Of a stretch of 50,766 nt of DNA, positions 49,545 through 50,766 are shown piece after piece (the first letter of the stretch is position 1; each line of letters starts with the position of its first letter). Below the pieces are notes generated by a model. It was not told where the DNA came from, ran no database searches, and saw only the letters and a program-made list of their open reading frames with translations. The translations under genes were made by a program, and so were the position numbers. The stretch comes from Muribaculaceae bacterium (GTDB lineage Bacteria; Bacteroidota; Bacteroidia; Bacteroidales; Muribaculaceae). The stretch covers positions 1-50,766 of the forward strand of contig JAFTFA010000020.1 of NCBI GenBank assembly GCA_017449785.1, written 5' to 3'.

Positions 49545-50573
49545 ATGAAAAAGTATTTTATCGGCATCGATGTTTCCAAAGAAACTATTGACGTGAGCTT
49601 CGTTGAGTCGGATTTCCAGCAGCAGCCGGAGTATCTTGCCCAGTACCCTAACAGCAAGAAAGGCTATCGCTCAATGATCCGTGACCTGAAACTGGCCCTG
49701 CAGGGTACCAGCAGCGGTCAGTGGCTGTTCTGCTGCGAGACCACAGGCGCCTATGACCGCCAGATGTGCCACTGGCTGGTCGAGCACGGGATGCATGTCT
49801 GGCGCGAGAGCGCGTTGCAGATCAGGCAGAGCCTTGGCATCCGCCGCGGCAAGAACGACAAGGCCGACTCGATGGCCATAGCGGACTACGCCCGCCGCCA
49901 TCCAGACAAGGTCAACCTGTTCGAGATACCAAGCAAGGTGCTATCCGCGCTGAAGGACCTGTACCTGTACCGCCAGACCCTGGTGGACAAGCTCAAGGGT
50001 GTCAAGAACCGCCAGAAAGCGTTGAAAAGCCAGGGCGAGGCTGCAAGCCCGGCGGCCAGATTCATCCGCCGTGACTCCAATAACGAGATAAAGCGGCTGA
50101 AACGTAGCATTGCCGAGTGTGAAAGTGCCATGATGGAGGTGATACGCTCAGACGAGCAGCTGATGAGCAACTATGAGCATGTGAGATCCATCAAGGGCTT
50201 CGGCCTGGTGGTCACTGTCGCGTTGATGGTCTATTCCGGCAACTTCCAGACCGTCCCGACGGCCAACAAGATGGCCACCTATTGCGGTGTCGCCTCGTTC
50301 CGCAACAAATCGGGAACGACCCTCGATGCGAGGCAGGACGTGAGGCATTTGAGCAACCTGCGCCTCAAGGGGGTGCTCACCATGGCGGCCAGAACCGCCA
50401 TTCGGCACGATGAAGCCATCAGGCAATACTATCAACGGAAGATAGCCCAGGGAAAGCAACACGGCGTGGCCATCAACAATGTCAAGAACAAGCTCCTGCA
50501 CATCGCTTACGCCTTGGTCAGGGACGGACAGTTATATCAATCCGGGCATGTGGCCAATGGCGATGCGGCTTGA
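49545..50573 (+). CDS. IS110-family transposase (RNA-guided DEDD/serine recombinase)
   Basis: A 342-residue recombinase. The N-terminal RuvC-like DEDD domain shows Asp9 in FIGIDVSKE, Glu65 in CCETTGAYD, and Asp105 and Asp108 in KNDKADSMAIADYA. A coiled-coil helix at about 130-210 joins it to the C-terminal Transposase_20 domain (IKGFGLVVTVAL, then YCGVASFRNKSGTTLDARQD), which contains the catalytic serine region at 251-256. In characterised members such as IS621 this enzyme acts with a bridge RNA that pairs with donor and target DNA. All key residues are present. The start ATG is just after the structured RNA region. Confidence 0.95.
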   Translation: MKKYFIGIDVSKETIDVSFVESDFQQQPEYLAQYPNSKKGYRSMIRDLKLALQGTSSGQWLFCCETTGAYDRQMCHWLVEHGMHVWRESALQIRQSLGIRRGKNDKADSMAIADYARRHPDKVNLFEIPSKVLSALKDLYLYRQTLVDKLKGVKNRQKALKSQGEAASPAARFIRRDSNNEIKRLKRSIAECESAMMEVIRSDEQLMSNYEHVRSIKGFGLVVTVALMVYSGNFQTVPTANKMATYCGVASFRNKSGTTLDARQDVRHLSNLRLKGVLTMAARTAIRHDEAIRQYYQRKIAQGKQHGVAINNVKNKLLHIAYALVRDGQLYQSGHVANGDAA

Positions 50574-50602
50574 ACGCGTCAGCCCATAAACTATGAAAAA
50601 CA

Positions 50603-50675
50603 CATCAGGGAGCGCCAAGCGGCAAGGGGCAGAGCCCCGACGAGCGTTCCTGACGGCAGATCAGGTGACTTTTTT
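50603..50675 (+). terminator. Probable terminator after the transposase
   Basis: An imperfect long hairpin (outer TCAGG/CCTGA arms near 50605-50652, inner GGGGC/GCCCC at 50626-50638) is followed by six Ts at 50670-50675. Confidence 0.5.
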
Positions 50676-50766
50676 GCCGATTTCAATAGTTTTGCACATT
50701 TTGACGAAGAAAATACATCAAAATCCTTGCACAATAACTTAGGAAGCAAAATTATAAATAAAATTA

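Larger units (their letters stand above)
49283..50746 (+). mobile_element. IS110-family insertion sequence, complete
   Basis: About 1464 bp, a normal size for the family. The ends were set by comparing the flanks with the uninterrupted repeat at 45361-45437; both junctions contain AAG (49280-49282 and 50744-50746), where the crossover core must lie. There are no terminal inverted repeats, as expected of the IS110 subgroup. The left non-coding part (262 bp) holds a structured RNA; the right non-coding part is 173 bp. The transposase gene is intact, so the element may still move. Confidence 0.82.

Overview
The window is chromosomal DNA from a high-GC member of the Bacteroidales, most like Muribaculaceae or Prevotellaceae. 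The signs are TAnnTTTG promoter boxes with an upstream TTG about 20 nt away, no Shine-Dalgarno sequences, a SusC/SusD polysaccharide utilisation locus with a hybrid two-component regulator, type IX-like C-termini, and dockerin-like tails on secreted proteins. Species cannot be fixed from the sequence. Gene density is high and most genes are on the minus strand.

Layout. 1-7.7 kb: the 5' part of a RelA/SpoT (p)ppGpp enzyme, a secreted esterase, an NlpC/P60 hydrolase, a Rieske-like lipoprotein, a GT2 glycosyltransferase and a bifunctional PBP1A. 7.9-10 kb: a secreted dockerin-tailed protein and a 600-bp structured gap. 10-14.5 kb: an operon of a UbiA-type phosphoribosyl-lipid synthase, a HAD-phosphatase/GT-C fusion and a DUF2851 protein. 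Then come tRNA-Phe, a decayed T9SS-tailed fragment, and a secreted peptidylarginine deiminase of the Porphyromonas PPAD type. 17.3-33.6 kb: a fructan utilisation locus (fructokinase, MFS transporter, two GH32 enzymes, DUF1573 protein, duplicated DUF4960 lipoprotein, SusD, SusC, hybrid regulator) arranged like the Bacteroides thetaiotaomicron BT1754-BT1765 locus. 33.8-49 kb: housekeeping and envelope genes (L,D-transpeptidase, enolase, DUF2752/CD225 pair, O-methyltransferase, aroQ, MaoC dehydratase, LolC/E permease, rbfA, M16 peptidase, ECF sigma factor and partner, MsbA-like ABC exporter). 49.28-50.75 kb: a complete IS110-family insertion sequence.

How parts work together. In the fructan locus, surface proteins bind and cut fructan, SusC/D import fragments, a GH32 exo-enzyme releases fructose, the MFS protein imports it and the kinase phosphorylates it. 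The regulator combines a periplasmic sugar-binding domain, a HisKA segment, a receiver and an AraC output, but it has no HATPase domain.

Most notable observations: (1) the IS110 element carries an upstream RNA that folds into a three-way junction with two large loops; short stretches in these loops match, in the correct orientations, both element ends and both flanks of its target, as expected of a bridge RNA. The element ends also hold split promoter halves that would join only in the circular form. Its target is the end of a dispersed repeat whose uninterrupted copy lies 4 kb away. (2) A PPAD homologue with all catalytic and substrate residues and a dockerin-like tail. (3) A HAD phosphatase fused to a GT-C-like membrane domain beside a phosphoribosyl-lipid synthase. 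(4) A regulator without an ATPase domain. (5) A bipartite promoter shared by the ECF sigma gene and a nearby membrane protein gene.
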